Shown here in pieces: positions 26,101 to 34,139 of a stretch of 34,139 bases of DNA (position 1 is the first letter of the stretch; every line of letters starts with the position of its first letter). The stretch is from assembly GCA_036510875.1 (NCBI GenBank), contig DATCDE010000162.1, forward strand, positions 1 through 34,139, written 5' to 3'. The notes below the pieces were generated by a model, which saw only the letters and a program-made list of their open reading frames with translations, ran no database searches and was not told the DNA's origin. This stretch comes from Actinomycetes bacterium. Lineage in GTDB: Bacteria; Actinomycetota; Actinomycetes; Prado026. A program made the position numbers and the translations under genes.

Positions 26101-26957
26101 GGGGAACCTTCAGTCGTGGCGTAGCGCAGGGTCAGGCCGGGCGCCGCGGGCAGGGACAGGTCTTGGGCGCCCTCGATGCCGTAGCGGATCCCGTAGGCGT
26201 CGTGCAGCGTACGCAGCGAAGCCCTGGCAGAGCCAGCCGCGAACTGCGACTCCAGCGTCGGTCCACCGATCGCGCTGACCAGGTAGGGCCGGGTGAGTGG
26301 CCGGTAGTCGACCAGGATCGCGTCCCCCGCGGTGCGGATCGCGGACAACGAGGTGAGGCGCTGTCCGTTGACGCTGATCGCCTCGGCCCCTGCGGCCCAC
26401 AGCCCGTTGACCACCATCGCGACGTCACGGTCCAGCACCCGGCTGAGCTCGGGCTTGGTCGGGTCGACCAGCGGGGAGTCGACCGGCGCGTTGTCCAGGC
26501 TGATCCGGACGCCGGGACCCTGCACGGCCAACGCGCCGCTGGTGACGCCGAGGGTCTCCAGCTGGCGGGCCAGCTGCTCGCCCTCGGCGGTCGTCGCAAG
26601 CTGGGCCGACTTCAGTCGGTCGACCTCCGCCCCGGTGCTGGCGATCGCCGCCGACAGCTGGTCGTTCAGCCGGGTCTGCTCGTGGATCCGCTGGACGAGC
26701 TGGGCCCGCTGCACGGTCACCACGGGTCGGGCGATCCGGGTCTGGACGGCGGCCGCCGCCAGCAGGACTCCGACCAGGCCCAGCGCCACCGCCGCCCCGA
26801 CGGCTCGACGGCGCCGCTCCGGCGCGGACTGCTCCTTAGCCGACCGTCGGGCCGCGGCCGCGGCGTACCCGGGGTCGAGCGCTTCGTCCCAGATCTGGCC
26901 GAGCAGCGCGCCGACCGCGTCCCGACGATCGTTGCGTGGGGGTGCTGGTGCTGACAT
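26097..26957 (-). CDS. DUF881 family membrane-anchored protein (first copy)
   Basis: A 286-aa protein. A soluble N terminus (about 1-60) is followed by one membrane helix (AVGAAVALGLVGVLLAAAAV), a coiled-coil stretch (about 85-130) and the DUF881 domain (GPGVRISLDNAPVDSPLV, INGLWAAGAEAISVNGQRL-like pattern). The ATG at 26957 is preferred over upstream starts because it gives MSAPAPP and follows the manC stop by 8 bp. Equivalent to mycobacterial Rv1823 by order. Confidence 0.9.
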   Translation of the reverse strand: MSAPAPPRNDRRDAVGALLGQIWDEALDPGYAAAAARRSAKEQSAPERRRRAVGAAVALGLVGVLLAAAAVQTRIARPVVTVQRAQLVQRIHEQTRLNDQLSAAIASTGAEVDRLKSAQLATTAEGEQLARQLETLGVTSGALAVQGPGVRISLDNAPVDSPLVDPTKPELSRVLDRDVAMVVNGLWAAGAEAISVNGQRLTSLSAIRTAGDAILVDYRPLTRPYLVSAIGGPTLESQFAAGSARASLRTLHDAYGIRYGIEGAQDLSLPAAPGLTLRYATTEGSP

Positions 26958-26965
26958 CGGGCCGG

Positions 26966-29464
26966 TTACCGCCCGGCGTGCTCGACCACGCTGGTCCACT
27001 CGTCGAGCAGGACCTCCGCCGCTGCCCGGTCGGACGCCTCGACCCAGACCTTGGTGGACGCCTCGGCCGGGTCGGGCAGCACCAGCGCCCAGCTGGCGTC
27101 CCGCTCCACCACCCGGACGCCGTCAGTCGTGTCGAGCTGCCGGTCCCCCGCCGCCTCGACGACCGCGCGCATGACCTGCCCCTTGTGCGCCCACGGGGTC
27201 GCCACGTCCCGTTGGAGCACGTGCGCCCGCGGGATCCGACCATCGATCTGGCTCAGGGTCAGCTGGGTCCGGGCCACCAGCCCGGTCAGCCGGATGAAGG
27301 CGGCGAACGGGTCGACCGCGGTGCTCATCTCGGGGACGACGAAGCCGCCGCGGCCGTCACCGCCGAAGATCAGGCCGGGCAGCGCGGACGCCCGGGCCAG
27401 GTCGGTGGGCGCCGTGGTGGTCCACACCACCTCGACGCCGTGGAAGCGGCACACCTGCTCGGCCACTCGGGTCGTCACCACCGGTAGCGCCACCCTGCCG
27501 GTGCGCCGCTCAGCGGCCACCAGGTCAAGGAACACGAGCAGCGCCCGGTCGTTGTCGATGGGGGTGCCGGTGTCGTCGACGAGCGAGAGCCGCTCCCCCA
27601 CCGGCCCGAACCGAACCCCGAAGGCTGCCCTGGACGACGCGACCAGCTCGCCGAGTCGCTCCATGCCCGCCTTGCGGGCGGCCTCGGTCTCGGTCGGTAT
27701 GTCGTCGTCCAGCCGCGCGTTGACCGTGAGCACGTCAACGGGAAGCCGACCCAGGATCGCCGGCATGACCTGCGACGGGACGCCGTTCGCGGTGTCCACC
27801 ACGATCTTCAGGCCGGCCCCCTCGACGCCCCGGGTGTCCACGTGACGGAACAGCTCCTGGGAGTAGGACTCGACGGCGCGCGGCGGGAAGGTCAGGTCGC
27901 CGATCTCCCCGGGGAAGGCCCGTCGGTACTCCTGGCGCTGGAAGACCCGTTCCAGCTTGCGCAGGGCGGCTGCCGACAGGTCGGCACCCTTGTCGTCGAG
28001 GAAGACGATGTCCACGCTGTCGGGGACGCCGCGCGCGGTGCGCAGCAGGAATCCGCCGGCGCCACCTTCTCGCCCGCACTCCATGCGGGTCACCGGCGGG
28101 GGTGCCACTTCCAGGTCACGGACGTTGATGGCGCTCGCGTTCAGCGCCGCGATCATGGCCCGCTTGAAGGCCCGGGCGGCCCGGGAGTGGTCACGGGACG
28201 CCACGATGGTCGCGCCCTTGCGCAAAGTCGTCGCATAGGCGGAGGCGAGCCGCACCACCAGCTCGGGGGTGATCTCGACGTTGACGATGCCGGAGACCCC
28301 TCGCGGTCCGAACAGGTTGCGCTGCCCACGGGCCTCCCAGATCACGCTGGAGTGGACGACGGCGCCCGCTTCGATCGTCTTGAACGGGTACACCCGCACG
28401 CCCGCGGAGATGATGGCCTCTTCCTCGATGATGCACTCGTCACCGATCACGGCGCCCTCATCGATCCTGGCCGCACGCATGATGTCGGTGTTCTTCCCGA
28501 CCACGCAGCCGCGCAGGTTGGCCTGCTGGCCGATGAACACGTTGTCGTGCACCACGGTGCGGTGCAGGAAGGCCCGATGGCGCACCACGACGTTGCTGCC
28601 GAGCACCGTGTACTCGCGCAGCTCCGCTCCGGCCTCCACCTTGGCGTAGTCCCCGATGTACAGCGGGCCGCGCAGGACGGCCTCCCTGTCGACGTCGGCG
28701 CCCTCGGCCACCCAGATCCCCGGTGAGGTCTCGAACCCGTCGATGTCGACGTTGACCCGGCCCTCCAGGACGTCGGCCTGGACCCGGTGGTAGCTCTCCA
28801 GCGTGCCGACGTCCTCCCAGTACCCGTCGGCGACGAAGCCGAAGACGGGGTGGCCCTCCTCGAGCAGCCGCGGGAAGACGTCCCCGGACCAGTCGACGAC
28901 CTCACCGGGCTTGACGAAGTCGAAGACGGCCGGGTCCATCACGTAGATCCCGGTGTTTACCGTGTCGGAGAATACCTGTCCCCAGGTCGGCTTCTCCAGG
29001 AACCGCTGCACCCGGCCCTCGTCGTCCAGGATGGTGATGCCGAACTCGAGCGGGTTGGACACCCGCGTCAGGCACACCGTGACCATCGCCGAGCGTTCGT
29101 GGTGGAAGGCGATGAGAGCGGTCAGGTCGATGTCGGTGAGCGCGTCCCCGCTGATGACCAGGAACGGCTCGTCGCGCAGCGCGTCCTCGGCGTTCTTGAC
29201 GCTGCCCGCGGTGCCGAGCGGCTCCTCCTCGGTGGCGTAGGTGAGGTGCATCCCGAGCTCCTCGCCGTCGCCGAAGTAGTTGCGGATCAGCGAGGCGAGG
29301 AACTGGACGGTGACGACGACGTCGGTGAGCCCGTGTCGGCGCAGCAGCCGCAGGACGTGCTCCATGATCGGGCGGTTCACCACCGGAAGCAGCGGTTTGG
29401 GCATGCTCGAGGTCATCGGGCGCAGCCGGGTGCCCTCTCCCCCGGCCATCACCACGGCCTTCAT
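26966..29464 (-). CDS. manC: Mannose-1-phosphate guanylyltransferase with degenerate phosphomannomutase domain
   Basis: An 832-aa fusion. Residues 1-235 are a nucleotidyltransferase with the signature [20 protein letters not shown] and [10 protein letters not shown]. Residues 245-375 are left-handed beta-helix hexapeptide repeats, and about 385-832 is a phosphohexomutase-like region. The mutase half lacks its key motifs: the phosphoserine loop TASHNP reads VASRDHS (421-427), the metal loop DGDxDR reads FGPVGER (619-625), and the sugar loop GExSGH reads GGDGRGG. GDP-mannose (or a related NDP-sugar) synthesis is likely, with mutase activity lost. The ATG overlaps the pgsA stop (ATGA). It could feed Ppm1 at 8401-9159. 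Confidence 0.87.
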   Translation of the reverse strand: MKAVVMAGGEGTRLRPMTSSMPKPLLPVVNRPIMEHVLRLLRRHGLTDVVVTVQFLASLIRNYFGDGEELGMHLTYATEEEPLGTAGSVKNAEDALRDEPFLVISGDALTDIDLTALIAFHHERSAMVTVCLTRVSNPLEFGITILDDEGRVQRFLEKPTWGQVFSDTVNTGIYVMDPAVFDFVKPGEVVDWSGDVFPRLLEEGHPVFGFVADGYWEDVGTLESYHRVQADVLEGRVNVDIDGFETSPGIWVAEGADVDREAVLRGPLYIGDYAKVEAGAELREYTVLGSNVVVRHRAFLHRTVVHDNVFIGQQANLRGCVVGKNTDIMRAARIDEGAVIGDECIIEEEAIISAGVRVYPFKTIEAGAVVHSSVIWEARGQRNLFGPRGVSGIVNVEITPELVVRLASAYATTLRKGATIVASRDHSRAARAFKRAMIAALNASAINVRDLEVAPPPVTRMECGREGGAGGFLLRTARGVPDSVDIVFLDDKGADLSAAALRKLERVFQRQEYRRAFPGEIGDLTFPPRAVESYSQELFRHVDTRGVEGAGLKIVVDTANGVPSQVMPAILGRLPVDVLTVNARLDDDIPTETEAARKAGMERLGELVASSRAAFGVRFGPVGERLSLVDDTGTPIDNDRALLVFLDLVAAERRTGRVALPVVTTRVAEQVCRFHGVEVVWTTTAPTDLARASALPGLIFGGDGRGGFVVPEMSTAVDPFAAFIRLTGLVARTQLTLSQIDGRIPRAHVLQRDVATPWAHKGQVMRAVVEAAGDRQLDTTDGVRVVERDASWALVLPDPAEASTKVWVEASDRAAAEVLLDEWTSVVEHAGR

Positions 29465-30078
29465 GCCGGTGCCTGCCCGCTGTCGTGCGCAGCCGCCCGG
29501 TCGGCTACGACGATGCCCCGCACCTGGATGAGGTAGAGCATCCCGGCCCACCAGTACAGCGCGGTGCCCCAGACCAGGAAGGCCCAGCCGAAGATCCTGG
29601 CCACGTCAGCCGCCGCGCCGGCTCCACTGCCGAGCAGCACGAGCGGGAAAGCGATCAGCAGGTTGAACGTGGCAGCCTTGCCCAGGTAGTGGACAGGCAG
29701 CGGCCCGAGGCCGTGCCGACGCAGGACCGGCAGAGTGAACGCCAGCACCACGTCACGACCGAGCAGCAGGACGACCAGCCACCAGGGCACGATGTCGCGC
29801 AGGCCGAGGCCGAGCAGGGTGGCGATGACGTAGAGTCGGTCGGCGAGCGGGTCGAGCAGCTGTCCCAGACGGGAGATCTGACCGGTCCGCCGCGCGATCA
29901 CGCCGTCCAGGTAGTCGGTGATGCCGCTGACCATGAGCAGCAGCACCGCCCAGCCGTCCGCCTCGGGCCCCAGCACGAGCCACAGGAACACCGGGATGCC
30001 GAGCAGCCGGAGCATCGAGAGCACGTTCGGGACCGTGAGCACGCGGTCGGTCTGGACCCGCGTCTCCTGGACCTCCAT
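29461..30078 (-). CDS. pgsA: CDP-alcohol phosphatidyltransferase (PgsA-like)
   Basis: A 205-aa integral membrane phospholipid synthase with about six hydrophobic segments. The complete catalytic motif DxxDGxxAR-x8-GxxxDxxxD is visible as [27 protein letters not shown]. It makes a phosphatidyl lipid from CDP-diacylglycerol and an alcohol acceptor; glycerol-3-phosphate is typical of PgsA, but actinobacterial paralogues such as PgsA2 are not firmly assigned. GGAGGGAAGG precedes the ATG. It heads the long minus-strand block and overlaps the manC-like gene. Confidence 0.9.
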   Translation of the reverse strand: MEVQETRVQTDRVLTVPNVLSMLRLLGIPVFLWLVLGPEADGWAVLLLMVSGITDYLDGVIARRTGQISRLGQLLDPLADRLYVIATLLGLGLRDIVPWWLVVLLLGRDVVLAFTLPVLRRHGLGPLPVHYLGKAATFNLLIAFPLVLLGSGAGAAADVARIFGWAFLVWGTALYWWAGMLYLIQVRGIVVADRAAAHDSGQAPA

Positions 30079-30146
30079 GCCTTCCCTCCGGCTCGGACGG
30101 CGGTTTACCTGACCCTACCCTCCGAACGGCGCCGTGCCCTGGGCCG

Positions 30147-30515
30147 CTACCGGCTGCAGGCGACGCCGCTGGAGCCGTCCTGGTTCACGACCACCACCCG
30201 GTAGCTGCCGGCGTCCGGGCCGATGTCCAGCCGTACAGCGGTGTGGCCGGTGGCGCTGTGCACCCAGAACGGCTGGCTGGTCGGGTCGGCGGGCGGCCGG
30301 TGCCCACGGACCTCTGTGACCTCGGCCGTAGCGCTGGTCCAACGGTCCGTGACGGCGTACGAGGTGCCGGCCAGGTACCCGTCGACCGCGCTGGCCGGGC
30401 CGAGGGCCAGGAGAACCGGCGTGCCGTTCAGGCTGGTGGCCGAGATCCAGCCGACCCACAGCCAGCCCGAGGGCTCCCGCCGTTCCCCCCTGTCACGGCG
30501 GGAGCCCCGTCCCAC
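30147..30515 (-). pseudogene. Truncated ectodomain fragment of an actinobacterial membrane protein
   Basis: The open frame of about 122 aa resembles the middle of a common actinobacterial membrane protein family: a GPASAVDGYLAGTSYAV-like strand, an FWVHSATGHTAVRLDI strand and a closing SYRVVVVNQDGSSGV strand. In the family as I recall it, an N-terminal helix precedes this ectodomain and C-terminal helices follow. Both are missing here, and the frame stops right after the last strand. Its first codons lie inside a perfect 13-bp hairpin (30471-30507), so the natural start is probably gone. It could still be expressed as a short soluble protein. Confidence 0.5.
30471..30507. terminator. Perfect 13-bp hairpin
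   Basis: GGGCTCCCGCCGT (30471-30483) and ACGGCGGGAGCCC (30495-30507) pair perfectly around an 11-nt loop. It follows the GNAT pseudogene stop (30550) on the minus strand and is the strongest hairpin I noticed in the window. It probably acts as a terminator, or marks the edge of a rearrangement. No U-run follows. Confidence 0.55.
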
Positions 30516-30549
30516 TTCTTAGCAGACGCCAACCTTCGAACGCAGGCGG

Positions 30550-31142
30550 TCAGCTCCGCCGAGCCGAACGGAGCTGGCGACGCATGACGACGCGGGTCGG
30601 AGACCTGCGGACCACTTCGCGGAACCCGGCTCGTTCGAACAGGCTCCGCGAGCCGAAGAACATGAAGTCGTCGTGGCTACGGGTGGGCTTGTCGACGGGG
30701 TACGCCTCGAGCGTTCCAACCCCCTGCTCGCGCGTACCCGATACCGGCCGCCAGTAGCCGGTGCTGGACACCCCGACCGCGCAGCTGCTTGGCCAGGTAG
30801 GTGCACACGATCGACCAGACCTCGCGATCGTCGATGGGTTTCATGAGGGCGAGCGCTTCAGCTTGGCGTAGTCCGCCCGAGGACCGAGACTGATCCAGCC
30901 AGCAGGGGCACCGTCGACATAGCCCACCAGGCCCGGGACGACCCCCGAGTCCACCTGCTCGCACAGCTGCCGCCGGTTCTCGGCGCCGGCCGCCGCGTTC
31001 ACCGCGACGTTCCCGCTCCCTACGGTAGTACATGCAAGCACCAGCAGCCGCGCACGATCGCACCGCCGGGCAGGTCCAACAGCGACTCCAAGTCCTGCCA
31101 GGTGGCCGGTGTCAACGGCCGAGCCTCGAACGCGTGGGGCAT
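30550..31142 (-). pseudogene. GNAT acetyltransferase, broken by several frameshifts
   Basis: The pieces of one GNAT-family protein are spread over all three minus-strand frames. The ATG at 31142 begins MPHAFEARPLTPATW and runs to GCWC. Four extra bases (a TTGC duplication near 31034-31039) then shift the frame to CMYYRR. Another shift gives AENRRQLCEQVDSGVVPGLVGYVDG...DYAKLKRSP, a stop at 30841 is followed in another frame by KPIDDREVWSIVCTYL...RGRGVQHRLL, and a shift near a run of five C at 30720-30724 gives GTLEAYPVD and FFGSRSLFERAGFREV. The acetyl-CoA loop RGRGVQ is still recognisable. Sequencing error could explain one shift, hardly four. Confidence 0.8.
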
Positions 31143-31167
31143 GGCCGGCACGCTATCCCCGCCCTCG

Positions 31168-32736
31168 TTAGACCTGCCCGGCGTAGAAGCCGTACCGGGC
31201 GATCGGTTCGATGATCTGCTGCTCCTCGTAGGCCAGGTGGGACAACAGGGTGTCCGTGAGCAGGTCGACGGCGGACTGCAGACCGGTGAAGTCGCTGGAG
31301 TCCGCGAGGTAGGCCACCAGCGCCTGGTCGACCGCCTCCACGACGCCGTGGATGACTACGTGCTCCTGCTCCAGCCGGTCCACCACCGGTACCAGGTCGT
31401 CGTCGCAGTCGCGCAGGTGCGGGAAGACCGCCCGGTCCTCGATGCGGTGGTGCTCGGTCACCAGGCGGCAGTACGAGGCGCAGTACGCCCCGTGGGCCCA
31501 GTTGTTCTGGCGCAGGGTCAGCTCGTTGAGGAAGCCGCGGGCCTGTGCCGCGGTGAGAGTGCCCTGGTTCACCTGCTGGATCACCTCGCGCAGCTGGGTC
31601 AGCTCGGCGCGCAGGTGGTCATGGACCTCGACCAGGTGGGCGCCGACGGCCTGGGCATGTTCGGTGTAGACGTGCCCGCCTGGAGCCTGGGGCGCCACCG
31701 GCCGAACGGTCTCGTCCCACAGAGTGTGGTCAGTCAGCCGGGCTCCGGGGTCCGGGGTGGGAGTGGTCCGGAACACCGTGGATCCGTCGACGCGCGCGGC
31801 CCGCACGGGTCCCACCGCACTCGCCCTGGTGGCGGCCGGGACGGCTCGCTCCGCAGCGACCAGCACGCGCACAGCGGGTGCCACCTCCTGCCCGAAGTAC
31901 GCGAGCTCGTCGGGGTCGTCGCTCGCCAAGATGAAGCTGGAGACGCCATGCTCGACGACCAGCGCCGCGATCGACTCGGCCCACCGTTCCGGGCGGCCCT
32001 CGAACGGCCCGCCGGACGCCGACGGGGAGCGCCCCGAGAGGTTCAGCATCCTGCGGACATCGCGCGGGTCTCGTCCGGCCGCTACCGCGGCCTCGTCGAT
32101 CAGGGCGTTCATGGCGGGCAGGCTGCCGACGCCGGCCGGCAGGTAGGACAGCGACGGCAGCCATCCGTCGGCCAGCCGGCCGATCAGCCGCAGCATCCGC
32201 GGTTTCAAGCCGCCCACCCAGATGTCGATGTCGTGCGCAGGTGCCGGCCCGCGCTTGGCACCCATCACCGGGTAGTGCCGGCCGTCTGCCCGGACGCCGC
32301 CTCCATGGTCCACGGCCCACACCTCGCGGATGACCCCGATGGCCTCCTCGAGCGCCGCCAGCGACTCCCCGGGGCTCAGCCGGCGTCCCCCGTTCGCCTC
32401 AATGGCGTCCCAGAACGCGCCAGCCCCGAGCCCCAGCTCCACCCGGCCACCGCTGAGGAGGTCGAGGCTGGCGGCGCTTCGGGCCACGACGGCCGGAGGC
32501 CGTAGCGGCAGGTTCAAGACGTTGGCGCTCAACCGGATCCGGGTCGTGGCAGCGGCGACGTACGACATCAGCGTCCAGGTGTCCAGGAAGCCTGGCTGGT
32601 AAGGGTGATCCTGGAAGGTCACCAGGTCGAGCCCGACGCGTTCGCACAGCTGGGCCAGGGACACCACCTCCTGCGGCGCCCGCGCCGAGGGGGTGATGAA
32701 GCTGCCGAAGAGCAGCGAGTGGCCGTAGTCAGTCAC
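31168..32736 (-). CDS. LLM-class F420/flavin-dependent oxidoreductase fused to a hemerythrin domain
   Basis: A 522-aa two-domain protein. Residues 1 to about 300 are a luciferase-like monooxygenase TIM barrel (LAQLCERVGLDLVTFQDHPYQ, LDLLSGGRVELGLGAGAF, DIWVGGLKPRMLRLIGRLADGW). A linker of about 50 residues follows, then a hemerythrin/HHE four-helix bundle from about 355 with di-iron ligand motifs HLVEVHDHL, HHRIED (429-434), EQEH and HLAYEE (500-505). The F420 versus FMN preference and the substrate are unknown. The iron domain might sense oxygen or NO, or supply oxygen chemistry. The GTG start is used; no operon partner is seen. Confidence 0.9.
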   Translation of the reverse strand: MTDYGHSLLFGSFITPSARAPQEVVSLAQLCERVGLDLVTFQDHPYQPGFLDTWTLMSYVAAATTRIRLSANVLNLPLRPPAVVARSAASLDLLSGGRVELGLGAGAFWDAIEANGGRRLSPGESLAALEEAIGVIREVWAVDHGGGVRADGRHYPVMGAKRGPAPAHDIDIWVGGLKPRMLRLIGRLADGWLPSLSYLPAGVGSLPAMNALIDEAAVAAGRDPRDVRRMLNLSGRSPSASGGPFEGRPERWAESIAALVVEHGVSSFILASDDPDELAYFGQEVAPAVRVLVAAERAVPAATRASAVGPVRAARVDGSTVFRTTPTPDPGARLTDHTLWDETVRPVAPQAPGGHVYTEHAQAVGAHLVEVHDHLRAELTQLREVIQQVNQGTLTAAQARGFLNELTLRQNNWAHGAYCASYCRLVTEHHRIEDRAVFPHLRDCDDDLVPVVDRLEQEHVVIHGVVEAVDQALVAYLADSSDFTGLQSAVDLLTDTLLSHLAYEEQQIIEPIARYGFYAGQV

Positions 32737-33021
32737 GCAGGCGTCCCCTCACGGCATCGTCGACACTGGTTGAACATTGAACATCTCCAGGGCGACGCCC
32801 TCGACATGGACCATCGCTGTCGGATCGTGTCCACCGCGCTGACGACAGCGCCGTGCGCGACACCGGCGGACGGGGTGGGGTGACCCTCGCCCACAACGTC
32901 GCCTCGCCGGATGCCCGCAGCCGGCTCAGCCCCTCCAGCGCGGCCGGGAACGGCTCGACCAGCTGCGGCATCGCTCGTCGTGCTGCTCCCACACCATTGT
33001 GGAGTCGCCCAGCGCCGTGGC
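32737..33021. other. Intergenic region, no gene supported
   Basis: A 285-bp gap between the LLM-hemerythrin and DUF952 genes, both on the minus strand. It should hold the oxidoreductase promoter, but I see no convincing -35/-10 pair. A short tandem repeat, two copies of TTGAACA, lies at 32770-32783 close to the gene start. A minus-strand frame starting MPQLVEPFPAALEGL (ATG near 32973) may be a decayed coding remnant. Confidence 0.4.
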
Positions 33022-33390
33022 TCAGCCATCGAAGACGAAGCGGCCCTGCCCGTCGAACCATGCCGGGCGCACGTCGTCGACCAGATGACAGGGCAGCGGT
33101 GCGTAGATGTGCGGGTAGTACGTGCCGTTGCCGCCGTCCTCCAACCGCAGCGGCAGACCGGCTGCCTCGAGCCGGCGCATGTCCATGACCAGCGCCACGA
33201 GCTCGTCCTCGCAGCCTTCGTAGACCAGCTCGGCGACCTCGGCCAGCTGGCCGGCCGGGGAACCGTGGATGAACCCCACGTCCACCAGGCTCTTCCCCCG
33301 TGTCGACCGGCGGTAGCAGCCCTCGGCCAGGGCCGCATCCCATTCACCCCGACTGGTCAGGTGGTAGACGGGCACCGTCGTGCCAGTCAT
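33022..33390 (-). CDS. DUF952 family protein
   Basis: A 122-aa protein matching the DUF952 family throughout: YHLTSRGEWDAALAEGCYRRST at the N terminus, FIHGSPAGQLAEVAELVY in the middle, and the conserved GTYYPHIYAPLPCHLVDDV near the C terminus. Family members are small cytosolic proteins of unknown activity, sometimes annotated as glutathione S-transferase-like. The ATG overlaps the upstream lipoprotein stop (ATGA 33387-33390), so the two are co-translated. Confidence 0.88.
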   Translation of the reverse strand: MTGTTVPVYHLTSRGEWDAALAEGCYRRSTRGKSLVDVGFIHGSPAGQLAEVAELVYEGCEDELVALVMDMRRLEAAGLPLRLEDGGNGTYYPHIYAPLPCHLVDDVRPAWFDGQGRFVFDG

Positions 33391-33782
33391 CGGCCGGCCC
33401 CACCGGGGGCCAGGGCCTGCTTGGCCATCGTCAGCTCCCCCGAGCTGAAGCACTGGGGCTGGCCGACGATAGCGGTCATCTCTCGCTTGACGACAACCGA
33501 GAGCTGTCCGCGCAGGGCCACGACCGATGGTGCAGCGCCGCCCGGGAACCGTCCGGCAATCAGGTCCGTGTCCGAGTACGTCGATCCCGGGGCAGCCGCG
33601 TGGGCCTGGCCGCGCAGCTGAACGAGCAGCTCCTGGGAGTCGTTGCTGGCGTTCTTCGCCGCCGTCCGCGCCTGGTTGCACAGGTCGGATGCGGCGGCCG
33701 CGGGGGTCTGGCCGGTGGCGGAGCAGCCGGTGAGCACCAGCGCGCCGAGGACACCAACGAGGATCGAGAGGCGAGATGTCAC
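33387..33782 (-). CDS. Small predicted lipoprotein, unknown
   Basis: A 131-aa secreted protein. Starting at the GTG at 33782, it has a short basic n-region, a hydrophobic stretch (LSILVGVLGALVL) and a lipobox LTGC with the acylated C20. The mature part is Ala/Ser/Gln-rich, mostly helical, with two further cysteines (in DLCNQ and QCFSS) that could form a disulfide. An upstream start would place 22 residues before the signal peptide. It would be a substrate of the Lnt encoded at 6885. I do not recognise a family. Confidence 0.7.
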   Translation of the reverse strand: MTSRLSILVGVLGALVLTGCSATGQTPAAAASDLCNQARTAAKNASNDSQELLVQLRGQAHAAAPGSTYSDTDLIAGRFPGGAAPSVVALRGQLSVVVKREMTAIVGQPQCFSSGELTMAKQALAPGGAGR

Positions 33783-34030
33783 CGCCCGACTGTAAGCCGA
33801 CCAGCGTCGAATGGTCGGCCGGCCGAACTGCCAGAAGACGTGTAGCACGATGCTGACGAGGGCGTCGAGGGCATCGAGCCGGTCCGACGCGGTGGTGCCG
33901 CACCAGATCGTTGGTGACCTTGGTCTCTGGCCGGTCGCTGACCGCCACGAGAGAGTCGGAGCAGCCGTCCTCGACGAGTCGGCCGGGATGCGGCGGGCAC
34001 AGACTCTGCTCGCCCGAGGAAGGGGTTGGC
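33783..34030. other. Divergent intergenic region, no gene seen
   Basis: This 248-bp stretch lies between the lipoprotein gene (minus) and the SHOCT-type gene (plus) and must contain both promoters. I found no strong consensus elements or repeats. Only short frames typical of GC-rich noncoding DNA occur. Confidence 0.35.
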
Positions 34031-34139
34031 ATGAACGTTCTCGCCGAGTGGGCGGTCGGTCAGGTGTTCTGGTCGATGTTGTGGTTCTTCTTGTTCTTCA
34101 TCTGGATCTGGCTGCTGATCACGGTGTTCGCGGACATCT
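34031..34139 (+). CDS. SHOCT/PLDc_N-type membrane protein, N terminus only
   Basis: The first 36 residues of a protein cut by the window end. After MNVLAEWAVGQVF comes a strongly hydrophobic, aromatic-rich helix (WSMLWFFLFFIWIWLLITVF) and the start of an ADI segment. This is the usual opening of actinobacterial SHOCT-domain proteins with two helices and a short C-terminal oligomerisation motif. GAGGAAGG lies about 8 nt upstream. The call is provisional because the diagnostic C terminus is outside the window. Confidence 0.6.
   Translation, partial: MNVLAEWAVGQVFWSMLWFFLFFIWIWLLITVFADI

Noticed and set aside
32770-32783. Tandem TTGAACA repeat
   Set aside because: Two 7-bp copies only, no array or dyad; too little to call a repeat element or operator.
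32729-33347. Two overlapping minus-strand frames covering the DUF952 gene and the gap after it
   Set aside because: They read the DUF952 gene in wrong frames; the correct frame (33022-33390) shows full family similarity.

Overview
The window is high-GC chromosomal DNA from an actinomycete (Actinomycetota). The evidence is very high third-position GC, frequent GTG starts, ATGA/GTGA stop-start overlaps, and actinobacterial marker genes: rbpA, garA, an FtsR-type MerR regulator, Ppm1 and the DUF881/small-basic-protein cluster. The order gcvH-garA-MerR(FtsR)-bifunctional nuclease-MerR-gcvP, with pgsA and DUF881-sbp-DUF881 upstream, follows the Mycobacterium tuberculosis Rv1822-Rv1832 neighbourhood as I remember it. 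I cannot name the genus. I saw no tRNA, rRNA, CRISPR array, prophage or intact insertion sequence.

Region 1 (1-6609) is a lysine degradation cluster. kamA (lysine 2,3-aminomutase, cut by the window edge) is divergent from a tightly coupled operon of kdd, an amidohydrolase, kamD, kamE and kal. Together they convert lysine to beta-lysine, 3,5-diaminohexanoate and 3-keto-5-aminohexanoate, and later remove ammonia from 3-aminobutyryl-CoA. The cleavage enzyme (kce) and the CoA transferases are not in view. The amidohydrolase in the middle is the least expected member.

Region 2 (6610-15429). A structured intergenic stretch, possibly a small RNA, precedes lnt-ppm1-fxsA (lipoprotein acylation, mannosyl carrier synthesis, membrane protein). 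The convergent gene rbpA has a SigR-like promoter. Next are fhs-GDPD-MFS on the minus strand and a CtaG-like oxidase assembly protein on the plus strand.

Region 3 (15430-18559) holds a minus-strand group (hotdog thioesterase, glutamate-cysteine-ligase-like enzyme, PNPOx-like protein) divergent from a small HAD phosphatase. A TTGCCC inverted repeat lies between them.

Region 4 (18577-30078) is a long minus-strand block: pgsA-like, manC-like, DUF881, sbp, DUF881, gcvH, then garA-ftsR-bfn, a second MerR gene and gcvP. Internal promoters precede garA and the second MerR gene, and both carry the same CTCAAC-type upstream motif. gcvP has its own single-aptamer glycine riboswitch. The block combines envelope precursors (GDP-mannose, phospholipid), one-carbon/glycine metabolism and cell-division regulators. 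GDP-mannose from manC could feed Ppm1 of region 2.

Region 5 (30079-34139) is a decaying accessory stretch. It has a truncated ectodomain fragment, a perfect 13-bp hairpin, a GNAT pseudogene with several frameshifts, an LLM-oxidoreductase/hemerythrin fusion, a DUF952 protein overlapping a small lipoprotein, and the start of a SHOCT-type membrane protein.
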